Shown: positions 56,538-64,000 of the stretch, in pieces
How positions within the stretch are numbered: the stretch's first letter is position 1
Layout of the letters: every line of letters begins with the position of its first letter
Source of the DNA: Ralstonia pickettii DTP0602
Lineage (GTDB): Bacteria > Pseudomonadota > Gammaproteobacteria > Burkholderiales > Burkholderiaceae
NCBI GenBank assembly: GCA_000471925.1
Contig: CP006667.1
Coordinates: 2,604,001 to 2,668,000 of the forward strand
DNA: 64,000 bases
Reading direction: 5' to 3'
Made by a program: the position numbers and the translations under genes
The notes under the pieces: generated by a model
Told to the model about the DNA's origin: nothing
Database searches by the model: none
Seen by the model: the letters and a program-made list of their open reading frames with translations, nothing else

Positions 56538-57484
56538 GACTGGCAGGTCAACGATGTGACGTGACCGCGCTTCGCCATCAGTGCCCGTGCCGCTTTGGAA
56601 GCTGGCAGGCGGCCCAGATGATCCGAGATAAAGGCGCTTGCCGATAGCAGCTTGTCCATATCGACACCGGTCTCGATCCCCACGGAGCCGAGCAAGTAGA
56701 CAACGTCCTCGGTGGCAACGTTGCCCGAAGCACCCGCGGCGTAGGGGCATCCCCCGAGCCCGGCAACAGAGCTGTCAAATACCGCCATCCCCAGCTCGAG
56801 TGCGGCGCAGATATTTGCAATGGCCATGCCAAAGGTGTCATGAAAATGACCGGCAAGCATTGCCATCGGCAAGCCTTGGCCGACGGCATCGAGCATTCGC
56901 CGCACCGACGTGGGCGTACCCGTTCCGATGGTGTCGCCCAGCGACACTTCATAGCAACCCATGTCAGCGAGCCCCCTGGCCACCTGCGCAACCTGGGCCG
57001 GTGCCACCGCGCCTTCATAAGGGCATCCGACCACGCAGGATACGTAGCCGCGCACCTTGATATCGTGGGCAAGCGCGGCAGACACGAGCGGCTCGAAGCG
57101 CCTCAAGCTTTCACTGATGGAGCAATTGATATTCCTCTGCGAAAATGCCTCTGAGGCAGCCCCAAATACTGCCACTTCGTCGGCGCCCGCCTCGATGGCA
57201 GCCTCCAGGCCCTTGAGATTCGGTGTCAGTACAGGATAGGAGGTGCCAGGTCTGCGCCGAATGCCCTTGAGGACCACTGCGTTGTCTGCCATCTGCGGCA
57301 CCCACTTTGGCGAGACGAAGGCCGTGGCCTCCACCGCCGGCAGTCCCGCATCCGCCAGGCGTTCGATAAGCTCGATTTTTACTGCGGCGGGAACTATCTG
57401 CTTTTCACTCTGGAGGCCGTCCCGCGGTCCGACTTCGACAATCCTTACCTGTTTTGGCCATGACTTGCTGATTCCATCATCCAT
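56534..57484 (-). CDS. Hydroxymethylglutaryl-CoA lyase family protein
   Basis: The 316-residue TIM-barrel lyase has [15 protein letters not shown] at the N-terminus (metal Asp, catalytic Arg), [13 protein letters not shown] and the diagnostic [19 protein letters not shown] with the catalytic Cys. HMG-CoA lyase splits HMG-CoA to acetyl-CoA and acetoacetate, the last leucine step, but many paralogues act on other 3-hydroxy-acyl-CoAs. Here it is outside the liu operon, on the other strand, coupled to a GST gene and divergent from an AraC regulator. It may therefore serve another pathway. Confidence 0.9.
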   Translation of the reverse strand: MDDGISKSWPKQVRIVEVGPRDGLQSEKQIVPAAVKIELIERLADAGLPAVEATAFVSPKWVPQMADNAVVLKGIRRRPGTSYPVLTPNLKGLEAAIEAGADEVAVFGAASEAFSQRNINCSISESLRRFEPLVSAALAHDIKVRGYVSCVVGCPYEGAVAPAQVAQVARGLADMGCYEVSLGDTIGTGTPTSVRRMLDAVGQGLPMAMLAGHFHDTFGMAIANICAALELGMAVFDSSVAGLGGCPYAAGASGNVATEDVVYLLGSVGIETGVDMDKLLSASAFISDHLGRLPASKAARALMAKRGHVTSLTCQS

Positions 57485-57540
57485 CTCGACTCTCCTCCGA
57501 CTTCAAGATTCCCACGCCGCGAGCATAGGGCAACAGCGGA

Positions 57541-57575
57541 TGCAAAGCGTGCCAACTCCCTTGCAGATCGTGCCA
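57541..57575 (+). promoter_or_regulatory. Tandem AraC-type operator
   Basis: Two direct repeats, TGCAAAGCGTGCCA (57541-57554) and TGCAGATCGTGCCA (57562-57575), are 12 of 14 identical and start 21 bp apart. They sit between the HMG-CoA lyase gene and the AraC gene, 57 bp before the lyase ATG and 22 bp before the AraC ATG at 57598. Confidence 0.6.
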
Positions 57576-57597
57576 GTTGGACCAAAACTCACCAGAC

Positions 57598-58611
57598 ATG
57601 AAATCGGTAGCAGAAACACCCATCGCGTTTGTTCGTTCGATCGTCCTGGCGTACGAGCGCTACGGCGTGGACCCGCGGCGAGCGCTGCGCGCAGCGCACA
57701 TTTCACCGTCGATACTGCGCAGCGAGGATGCGCGCGTGACTGCCGATCAGTTCGAGGCGCTGTCGGCGACTGCCATGCAGGAGCTTGATGACGAGGGGCT
57801 TGGCTGGTTCTCGCGGCGCCTCCCCTGGGGAACCAATGGCATGCTTTGCCGTGCCTCGTTGCCGTCGCAGAATTTGCGGGTAGCGCTGCTGCGCTGGTGC
57901 CGGCACTATGGCTTGCTGGTGGATGACATCAAGCTGGAACTGAGCGTTGAGGCTCGGCTGGCGCACCTCATCATCCGCGAGAACCGTGACCTGCTCCGCC
58001 AACGTGAGTTTTGCCTGGTAAGTACCCTGCGGAACATCCACGGCTTCGCGTGTTGGCTGGTCGATTCCCGCATCCCGCTGTCGCGCGCCACCTTCCCGTT
58101 CAAGAAGCCGCGGCACGCCAGGGCCTATAACTTGATGTTTCGCGGGTCAATCGATTTCGAGGCGCCCCACGCCAGCCTGGTTTTCGACGCGGAGTATCTG
58201 CAATTGCCCGTACGACGGGACGATCACGATCTACGGCAGATGCTGCTTCGTCCTCTGCCGCTCATCGTGCTCCAGTACAGGCGCGACCGGCTCCTTTCGC
58301 AGCGAATTCGCAAGCTGTTCCGTACGCGTGGCTTCGAGGTTTCGACATCCGCCGCTGTGGCGGCGATGCTGAACGTTTCAACGAGAACCCTTTACCGGCA
58401 CCTGGCAGAAGAAGGCGTCTCGCTTCAGGGCCTGAAGGATGAGGTCAGACGTGATCTGGCGATCCAGCAACTTACACGCACCGCCAGGCCGTTGAAGCAG
58501 ATAGCGATCGCTGCGGGGTTCGGCAGCGAAGCCAGTTTCATCCGGGCATTCCGGCAGTGGACGGGGAAAAGTCCAGGGGAGCTCAGGCGAACAACATCCG
58601 TGGATAGGTGA
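57598..58611 (+). CDS. AraC family transcriptional regulator (arabinose-binding-domain/OruR type)
   Basis: The 337-residue protein has the N-terminal domain of the OruR/ArgR-like AraC regulators (AFVRSIVLAYERYGVDPRRALRAA; FSRRLPWGTNGMLCR) and a C-terminal HTH pair (AVAAMLNVSTRTLYRHLAEEG, AIAAGFGSEASFIRAFRQWTG). The ATG at 57598 is taken as the start; an in-frame TTG at 57577 would add seven residues and touch the tandem operator. It is divergent from the HMG-CoA lyase/GST unit and followed by a glutamine synthetase gene. Confidence 0.88.
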   Translation: MKSVAETPIAFVRSIVLAYERYGVDPRRALRAAHISPSILRSEDARVTADQFEALSATAMQELDDEGLGWFSRRLPWGTNGMLCRASLPSQNLRVALLRWCRHYGLLVDDIKLELSVEARLAHLIIRENRDLLRQREFCLVSTLRNIHGFACWLVDSRIPLSRATFPFKKPRHARAYNLMFRGSIDFEAPHASLVFDAEYLQLPVRRDDHDLRQMLLRPLPLIVLQYRRDRLLSQRIRKLFRTRGFEVSTSAAVAAMLNVSTRTLYRHLAEEGVSLQGLKDEVRRDLAIQQLTRTARPLKQIAIAAGFGSEASFIRAFRQWTGKSPGELRRTTSVDR

Positions 58612-58820
58612 GGCGCGCCGCCAGCAAGAAAGATTCCCAAAAAGATCGCCATGCATCACTTGTTTCCAGCCGTGGTGCGGTGAACTGCCTGGGGAGAACG
58701 CGGATTTCACCGCATCGGAGCCGTCTCGGGCAGACTGCAACGGGTTGCTATAGGCACTTTGCATTCGGAATTTGACAGGCTAATGTTGGACTATGCCGCG
58801 GGCAGACGAGGGAGGCAGTC

Positions 58821-60296
58821 ATGGGCATGGTCTCGATAGAACCCGGCAGCTATCAATTTGCGCTGCCGCAAAACCCCGGTGAAGTCATCGATCTGATCAG
58901 GAAGCACGCGATCCAGGTCGTTGACCTCAGGTTCACCGACTTGCCCGGAGTGTGGCAGCACTTCTCGATCACGCTGCCGGAAATCAACGACGATCTGTTC
59001 TCGACCGGCATCGGGTTCGACGGGTCGTCCATTCGTGGATTCCAGGAGATTCACGAGTCCGACATGCTGGTCAGGCCTGACCCGGCCACGGCATTCATCG
59101 ACTCGTTCTGCACGGCACCAACGCTGGTGTTGATCTGCGACGTGCTGGATCCTGTCCTGCACCAGCCGTACTCGCGCGATCCGCGCTACATCGCACGGAA
59201 AGCGGAGCTGTACCTGCAGCAAACCGGTCTTGCCACCGATTGCTACTTCGGCCCCGAACTGGAATTCTTCATTTTCGACTCCATTCGCTTCGGGCAGGAC
59301 CAGCACTCAGGCTACTACTATGTCGAATCCGCCGAAGGCGACTGGGCCTCGGGCCGTGACGAAGGTGCCTATGGCGGAGGCAATCTTGGCTACAAGCAGC
59401 GCTATAAGGGAGGATACTTTCCCGTGCCGCCAAGCGATACGCTGCAGGACATCCGCTCCGAAATCGTACTCGCGCTGATGCAGGCCGGCATCCAGGTCGA
59501 GGTGCATCACCATGAGGTCGCTACGGCGGGCCAGAATGAAATCGACATGCGCTTCGCACGCCTGGCGCGCATGGCAGACAACGTGATGATGTACAAGTAC
59601 ATCTGCAAGAACGTTGCGCGCCGACACGGCAAGGTCGCGACATTCATGCCCAAGCCCCTGTTTGCCGACAACGCGAGCGGCATGCATTGCCACCAGAGCC
59701 TCTGGCGCGGCGGCGAGAACCTCTTCTATGACGCGAACGGTTGGGCGCAGACGTCCCAGATGTGCCGCTGGTACATCGGCGGCCTGCTCAGGCATGCGCC
59801 CGCCCTGATGGCGTTCTGTGCACCGAGTACAAATTCCTACAAGCGACTGGTGCCTGGCTACGAGGCACCTGTCAACCTGGCCATGTCGCAGCGCAACCGA
59901 TCCGCCGCAGCCAGGATTCCAATGGTTTCGGATTCACCAAGCGCCAGACGCGTTGAATTTCGCTGCCCTGACCCGTCCGCCAATGCCTACCTCGCCTTCT
60001 CGGCAATGCTGCTCGCCGGCCTTGACGGCATTGAAAACCAGACGGACCCCGGCGACCCGCTCGACAAGAACATCTATGACCTGCCACCAGAGGAAGCCGC
60101 CGGCATCCGGCAGGTTCCAGGGTCCCTCGAAGAGTCGCTTGCCGCGCTGGAAGCCGACTCAGCGTTCCTGCGAAAGGGAGATGTCTTTACTGAAGACCTG
60201 ATCAGGACCTGGATTGACTACAAGCGCACGCACGAGATCGATACCTTGAAGTTGCGGCCACATCCGTGGGAGTTCCAACTCTACTTTGACATCTGA
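58821..60296 (+). CDS. Type I glutamine synthetase paralogue
   Basis: The 491-residue protein is a complete GS-I: VVDLRFTDLPGVWQHFSI at the N-terminus, GFDGSSIRGF, the metal/ATP motif KPLFADNASGMHCHQSL, and NRSAAARIPM. The Tyr adenylylation site is kept in NIYDLPPEEA. It catalyses ATP-dependent amidation of glutamate or a related acid. It is somewhat longer than the usual 469-471 residues because of a loop near residues 165-195. It stands alone, without glnB/glnK or ntrBC nearby, so it is probably a second GlnA or a ligase for another substrate. Confidence 0.9.
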   Translation: MGMVSIEPGSYQFALPQNPGEVIDLIRKHAIQVVDLRFTDLPGVWQHFSITLPEINDDLFSTGIGFDGSSIRGFQEIHESDMLVRPDPATAFIDSFCTAPTLVLICDVLDPVLHQPYSRDPRYIARKAELYLQQTGLATDCYFGPELEFFIFDSIRFGQDQHSGYYYVESAEGDWASGRDEGAYGGGNLGYKQRYKGGYFPVPPSDTLQDIRSEIVLALMQAGIQVEVHHHEVATAGQNEIDMRFARLARMADNVMMYKYICKNVARRHGKVATFMPKPLFADNASGMHCHQSLWRGGENLFYDANGWAQTSQMCRWYIGGLLRHAPALMAFCAPSTNSYKRLVPGYEAPVNLAMSQRNRSAAARIPMVSDSPSARRVEFRCPDPSANAYLAFSAMLLAGLDGIENQTDPGDPLDKNIYDLPPEEAAGIRQVPGSLEESLAALEADSAFLRKGDVFTEDLIRTWIDYKRTHEIDTLKLRPHPWEFQLYFDI

Positions 60297-60371
60297 TCAC
60301 CGTGCGCCCCATGCCAACTCAGGCACGGGTGTCGAGAATGGCGATGGCACTGCTTGCACTGCCACAGCAAT

Positions 60372-60605
60372 TCACTGACAAGACGCCCGATAAGCTGGAC
60401 GGCTTCTGGCGCGAATGCGCCCCAAAGCCTTGAGAAAATGGTACCCCTGGATTGTCACCTGAGGACGGCTGTGGTCTGGTCCGAGGCGTTCAAGCGTAAT
60501 CAACTGATGCGTGAGCAGCATCTCCACATCCGTTCGGTCCAACTCACGCGCATCAGCGCTGTCGTTTACGAGTACGAGAGTAGCGAACTCATGATGACTC
60601 AGCAC
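60372..60605 (-). CDS. Small conserved-looking protein of unknown function
   Basis: A GTG at 60605, 6 bases after GAGGAGA, opens 77 codons: MLSHHEFATLVLVNDSAD, then ELDRTDVEMLLTHQLITLER and PQVTIQGYHFLKALGRI. Short proteins of this layout (acidic, with a winged-helix-like pattern and a final QG-x(2)-L stretch) occur in Burkholderiales genomes as hypothetical proteins. It converges on the glutamine synthetase gene. No function can be assigned. Confidence 0.55.
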   Translation of the reverse strand: MLSHHEFATLVLVNDSADARELDRTDVEMLLTHQLITLERLGPDHSRPQVTIQGYHFLKALGRIRARSRPAYRASCQ

Positions 60606-60931
60606 AGGCGTCTCCTCAGCAAATGGGGGTAGTTTTGCAGCGGGACTTCTTAATACGGGGAGTTGGCGGCAGAGACCTTGTCCTGGTGAGGCAAGATCTG
60701 GCCTGCGGGCACTTGCTCTTCGCGCCCGGAAAGTCCATGTTAGTTGATCACTCGGCTCTGATCAATACGAGACGCGCTGTTGCAGGTCGCGGCACGCATT
60801 ACGGCATGCTTCAACGGTCGCCACTTTTCACTCCCGCATCGCGGCCGGGCCGACGGTTATGTCCGACCGTTCGGTCGGGATACGGGAGCGGACCGAGTCC
60901 ACGCAGGATTGACACGCTAATCCCTGCTCCG
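60606..60931. other. Gene-free region with one palindrome
   Basis: These 326 bp show no reading frame with credible codon use or a ribosome-binding site. The one clear structure is a 16-bp palindrome at 60863-60878. The region contains the upstream DNA of the small protein at 60605 and the 3' side of the Bug gene. Confidence 0.5.
60863..60878. promoter_or_regulatory. Operator-like palindrome without a neighbouring regulator
   Basis: CCGACCG and CGGTCGG pair exactly around TT. The sequence is of the ACCG-N2-CGGT style bound by many TetR regulators, but the nearest genes are a small unknown gene and the 3' end of a Bug gene. It might also be a stem at the end of the Bug transcript. Confidence 0.4.
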
Positions 60932-61903
60932 TTATTCCGGCTGAATGCCGGCCTCCCGCACCACCTTGGCCCACCGGGCGATCTCGCTGCGCATGAACGC
61001 AGCGAGCTGTTCGCGTGAGGAACCCTTCAGCTCGACGCCCTGGCTACTGAGCCGGTCGCGTGTCGGTCCATACGCCAGCGCCTGGTTGACCTCCATGTTC
61101 AGTCGCGCCGCGATGTCCGGCGGCGTCCCGGCCGGCACCACGATGGCCCACCACTGGCTCAGCTGCATGCCGGGCAGCCTGGCTTCCATGGCCGTTGGCA
61201 CCGCTGGAAGCGCCGTCAGCCTCGACGTGCTCGTGACCATCAACGCGGCAACCTTGCCAGCGCCCAGCAAGCTGCTGCCACTGGCCAGCGTGGCGAAGTG
61301 CGCGCCGACCAGTTGCGCCGCAACATCGCTCAACGCGGGCGCCGAACCCCGATAGGGGACCGGATCCACCTTCACACTGGCCTGCGCCTCCAGCATCTTT
61401 GCGGAAAGGTGGCTGATGGAACCGTTGCCGCTAGTCGCTATGAGCAGAGGCGCATCACCGCCCTTGCGTGCGTCGGCGAGAAAACGCTGGATGTCGCCGG
61501 TCTTGTAGCGAGCACTGTCGGCGAATAGGATCAGCGGCGACTCACCGATGAGCGAAACCGGCGCGAAGTCTCGCACCAGGTCGTACGGCATCTGCGTAAA
61601 AACGGCGGGAGCGATCGCGTGCGGCAGTTCCACGACCGCAAGGGTATAGCCGTCCGGGGGAGCTTTGGCGGCAATCTCCAGGCCGATCCGCCCAGAGGCG
61701 CCGGAGCGGTTCTCGACCACCACGGTCTGTCCCATGGTCTGGCTCATGCGCTGCGCGATGGCACGTGCGAGGGCGTCGGTGCTGCCGCCTGGCGCCCATG
61801 GCACGATCAGCCGCAGCGGCTTGTCCGGATACGCCGCCAGCGCAGCACTACTGCAAGCCGCGGCGAGAAAGAGCAGCGAAGCGATGATGCTGCGAATCGT
61901 CAT
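60932..61903 (-). CDS. Bug-type tripartite tricarboxylate transporter substrate-binding protein
   Basis: The 323-residue periplasmic protein has a signal peptide (IIASLLFLAAACSSAALA) and the Bug motifs PWAPGGSTDALARAIAQ and VENRSGASGRIGLE. The start at 61903 follows AAGGAG by 8 bases; an earlier ATG at 61927 overlaps the upstream gene's stop as ATGA but has no ribosome-binding site. It presumably binds a carboxylate related to the substrate or product of the PLP enzyme encoded upstream. No TctA/TctB genes are seen. Confidence 0.9.
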   Translation of the reverse strand: MTIRSIIASLLFLAAACSSAALAAYPDKPLRLIVPWAPGGSTDALARAIAQRMSQTMGQTVVVENRSGASGRIGLEIAAKAPPDGYTLAVVELPHAIAPAVFTQMPYDLVRDFAPVSLIGESPLILFADSARYKTGDIQRFLADARKGGDAPLLIATSGNGSISHLSAKMLEAQASVKVDPVPYRGSAPALSDVAAQLVGAHFATLASGSSLLGAGKVAALMVTSTSRLTALPAVPTAMEARLPGMQLSQWWAIVVPAGTPPDIAARLNMEVNQALAYGPTRDRLSSQGVELKGSSREQLAAFMRSEIARWAKVVREAGIQPE

Positions 61904-61923
61904 GCCAACACTCCTTGGGAAGT

Positions 61924-63120
61924 TCATAGGGAATCGAATGGGAACGGGTCGCGGTCGCCCTTGGCCGTCAGCAGCAACAGCACTTGCTGGGACGGCGCAA
62001 TACGCCCTGCGCAGCGCAACTGCCTGGCGGCGCTGTAGCATGCGCCGGCGCACAGCTCGACCCAAAAGCCGGCCTTCGCCAGGCGGGACATACCCTCCGC
62101 TGCGGCGCGATCGTCGACCACCACCGCGCCCCCGCCGGAAAGGCGGGCCGCCATTGCTTGTTGCAGCGTGACGGTGGTGCCCGCCGTGGAAAACTGCGCG
62201 GTCCGACCCTCGAATTCGGACTGGAGCGCCACGCCGTCCAGCACCCGCGACAAACGCGCAAACGGCTCGACCGCCCACAGTTGCGGCATGCGCGCGAGCA
62301 TGCCGCCATGCACCAGGTCGCGCAGCGCGCTGTAGACGCCCCAGAGCAGGTCGCCCCGCGCCGTCGGCACCAGCACATGGTCCGGCCGGACGCCTTGGGC
62401 CACCCACTCAAGCGCCACGGCACGGTATCCCTCGACACCGAATACCGGACTGCCGACAGGCGGCACACAGTAGTTGGTCACGGCAAAAGCGCCGTCGCGC
62501 TCCACGCGCCGCCGTACGTGTTCCCAGCGCGCGTGCCCGCTGTCGAAGGCCACGCGCATCGCGCCGTACTCGTGAAGGGCGCGCGCGAACGGCGCAGGCA
62601 GGTCGCGATAGGTGGCGATCTCGCAGGGAAGGCCCGCGGCGGCGCAGTACGCCGCCGCCGAAACCGCCGCGTTGCCGCTGGACGCCAGCACGACAAGCCC
62701 GGCGCCAACGTGCAGGGCACGGCTGACGGCTTGCGCCGACATCCTGTCCTTGTGTGAACCGGTCGGGTTCATGCCCTCGTGCTTGATCCACAACTGCTCG
62801 ACATCGAGGGTTCGCGCGAGCACGGGCACATCGAGGCAAGGTGTATTGCCCTCGCCCAGCGAAATGCCATCCGAATAGGGCAGCCATGCCCCCCACATAT
62901 AACCCTGGCTTTTCGGCTGAAGCGGCAATGGCGCGCCAGCGTAGACCGCCTCGACGCTGCTCGGACGTCCCGCCCCGGCACAGCGCGGACAGCCCCTCGG
63001 CATGTCGGCTATGGGATACTGGGTGTGACATGCAATACAGCGCAAGGCGGCGAGGCGCTCATTGCGGCGCACGCGGCCCGTGGCGCGTATTTCGGATGGT
63101 GGTTGAAAGGATGTTTGCAT
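61924..63120 (-). CDS. PLP-dependent threonine-synthase-like protein with zinc ribbon
   Basis: The 398-residue fold-type II PLP enzyme has an N-terminal zinc ribbon (LRCIACHTQYP and GCPRCAG). The PLP Lys is in NPTGSHKDRM, and the phosphate/substrate loop in VLASSGNAAVSAAAYCAA. The GEGNTPCLDVPVLA motif also matches the threonine synthase group. The Cys pairs are typical of archaeal-like threonine synthases. It may make threonine or act as a lyase or racemase on a related amino acid. It is divergent from the LysR gene at 63208 and coupled to a Bug gene, which suggests a degradative role. Confidence 0.85.
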   Translation of the reverse strand: MQTSFQPPSEIRATGRVRRNERLAALRCIACHTQYPIADMPRGCPRCAGAGRPSSVEAVYAGAPLPLQPKSQGYMWGAWLPYSDGISLGEGNTPCLDVPVLARTLDVEQLWIKHEGMNPTGSHKDRMSAQAVSRALHVGAGLVVLASSGNAAVSAAAYCAAAGLPCEIATYRDLPAPFARALHEYGAMRVAFDSGHARWEHVRRRVERDGAFAVTNYCVPPVGSPVFGVEGYRAVALEWVAQGVRPDHVLVPTARGDLLWGVYSALRDLVHGGMLARMPQLWAVEPFARLSRVLDGVALQSEFEGRTAQFSTAGTTVTLQQAMAARLSGGGAVVVDDRAAAEGMSRLAKAGFWVELCAGACYSAARQLRCAGRIAPSQQVLLLLTAKGDRDPFPFDSL

Positions 63121-63149
63121 GCGGTGGATGTTAGCGCCACTGCTCGCCC

Positions 63150-63190
63150 TGCACCGTCATGCGTCAGGTGCAATAATTAAGTAAAACTTA
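63150..63190. promoter_or_regulatory. Two dyads in the PLP enzyme/LysR divergent promoter
   Basis: TGCACC-N11-GGTGCA (63150-63172) and TAAGT-AAA-ACTTA (63178-63190) lie in the 87-bp gap. The second has T63178 and A63190 in exact T-N11-A spacing, 17 bp before the LysR ATG. Confidence 0.55.
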
Positions 63191-63207
63191 TACCGTCAGA
63201 TTTGCCC

Positions 63208-64000
63208 ATGAGCATCAGCGCACGTCAGATCGAAATATTCCGCATGGTGATGCTGCTCGGTTCGGCGAAGCGCGCCGCCACCGCGCTGCACATCAGTCAG
63301 CCGGCGGTCACGCAATTGCTGCTCCAGCTGGAGGGCGGGTCAGGACTGAAGCTGTTCGACCGGCTCAAGGGCCGACTGGTCCCGACACCTGAAGCGCACG
63401 CCTTGATGACGGAGGTCGAGCGCGTCTATGTCGGCCTTGACATGGTGCAGCGCAAGATCGACATGCTTCGCTCGCACGAGGATTCAGTGCTGCGCGTAGG
63501 CACCCTGCACGCGATGTCAGCCAGCATCATGCCCGCGGTGGTGTCGGAGTTCCTGCATCTCTATCCGCGCATCCGCTGCCAGCTGGTGGTGGACAGTTCG
63601 CTCGCGCTGCGCGCCAGCTTGCTGCAGGGCGAACTGGACCTCGCGTTTATGGGCGACGAGGCTGACACTAGTGGGCTGGTGGCCTCGGCGTTCTATGAGG
63701 CGCCCGCGGTGTGCGCCGTGCCGGCCACGCATCCCTTCGCCCACCTCGCCCGCATCGAGCCGCGCGATCTGCAGGATGCGCCACTGATAGCGTTGTCGGC
63801 ATCCGATCCCGCGCAGCGGCGGCTTGAGCAGTTATTCGCCGCGGCCGGAAAATCAGCCCGTTTTGTCGCCGAGACGCCGTACAGTGCGACGCAATGCGCG
63901 CTGGTGCTGGCGGGCGCTGGCCTGGCGATCACCAACCCGCTGGTTGCGCGCGAGTATGCGGCGCTGGGGCTGCGCGCAGTACCGTTTGCCCCAGCCTTTC
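63208..64000 (+). CDS. LysR family transcriptional regulator (truncated by window end)
   Basis: An ATG at 63208 opens 264 codons that run off the right edge. The N-terminus MSISARQIEIFRMVM and the recognition helix LHISQPAVTQLLLQLE are a LysR winged helix, followed by the effector domain (DSVLRVGTLHAMSASIMPAVV; GELDLAFMGDE). The remaining part, probably about 40 residues, is outside. It is divergent from the threonine-synthase-like/Bug pair and is likely their regulator. Confidence 0.9.
   Translation, partial: MSISARQIEIFRMVMLLGSAKRAATALHISQPAVTQLLLQLEGGSGLKLFDRLKGRLVPTPEAHALMTEVERVYVGLDMVQRKIDMLRSHEDSVLRVGTLHAMSASIMPAVVSEFLHLYPRIRCQLVVDSSLALRASLLQGELDLAFMGDEADTSGLVASAFYEAPAVCAVPATHPFAHLARIEPRDLQDAPLIALSASDPAQRRLEQLFAAAGKSARFVAETPYSATQCALVLAGAGLAITNPLVAREYAALGLRAVPFAPAF

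Noticed and set aside
58760..58800. Possible sigma-54 promoter before the glutamine synthetase gene
   Set aside because: GGCAC and TTTGC occur, but the GG-to-GC spacing is not the required 10 bp, so it is not a valid -24/-12 element.

Overview
The window looks like chromosome from a GC-rich betaproteobacterium of the order Burkholderiales, most likely Cupriavidus or a close relative. The reasons are the dense catabolic operons, many LysR-type regulators, two Bug-type tripartite-transporter binding proteins, a Burkholderiales-type trimeric porin, and a TetR-controlled leucine/isovalerate (liu) operon. No rRNA, tRNA, CRISPR array, prophage or replication origin was seen. The genus is inferred from protein style, not from a search.

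Layout. 1-2708: the 3' end of an SDR gene, then isochorismatase-like, pirin and old-yellow-enzyme genes on the minus strand, divergent from a LysR gene (2809). 3765-7980: a second LysR gene, then a plus-strand operon with a 28-codon leader-like ORF, an iron-sulfur flavoprotein reductase, a VOC-fold protein, an FAH-family hydrolase and a GlcG-like protein. 8140-21282: a long minus-strand block. It holds an extradiol dioxygenase, a class II aldolase-family decarboxylase candidate, a complete oxidative (4-oxalocrotonate) meta-cleavage lower pathway, a porin and a branched-chain-type ABC transporter. A divergent LysR gene (21501) controls its head. The gene order fits the known dhb-type route for 2,3-dihydroxybenzoate, giving pyruvate and acetyl-CoA.

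22515-24717: poorly characterised envelope-type genes, then a remnant of a transposase (24909-25034). 25031-30754: LysR, acyl-CoA dehydrogenase, nitronate monooxygenase-like, Bug protein and class III CoA-transferase, an uncharacterised acid-degradation unit. 31020-33894: three genes for zinc-ribbon or membrane proteins of unknown role, the most promising candidate for an undescribed system. 34059-38295: a winged-helix/TPR regulator divergent from an MFS transporter and an alpha/beta hydrolase. 38348-43322: AraC regulator, YqjM-like flavin enzyme and a two-subunit IorAB-like molybdenum hydroxylase.

43380-51850: Crp/Fnr and TetR regulators and the liu operon (acyl-CoA ligase, isovaleryl-CoA dehydrogenase, methylcrotonyl-CoA carboxylase), which lacks its hydratase gene here. 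52117-54056: an IS1634-like insertion sequence whose transposase is frameshifted. 54255-58611: aromatic-acid MFS transporter, GST-like protein, HMG-CoA lyase and a divergent AraC regulator. 58821-60605: a glutamine synthetase paralogue and a small unknown protein. 60932-64000: Bug protein, threonine-synthase-like PLP enzyme and a LysR gene cut by the right edge.

Several regulator/target intergenic regions contain symmetrical or tandem sites that fit the neighbouring regulator class: T-N11-A dyads beside LysR genes, 21-bp-spaced direct repeats beside both AraC genes, and a repeated TTGAG-N5-CTCA motif beside TetR. These were read by eye and are inferences about binding.
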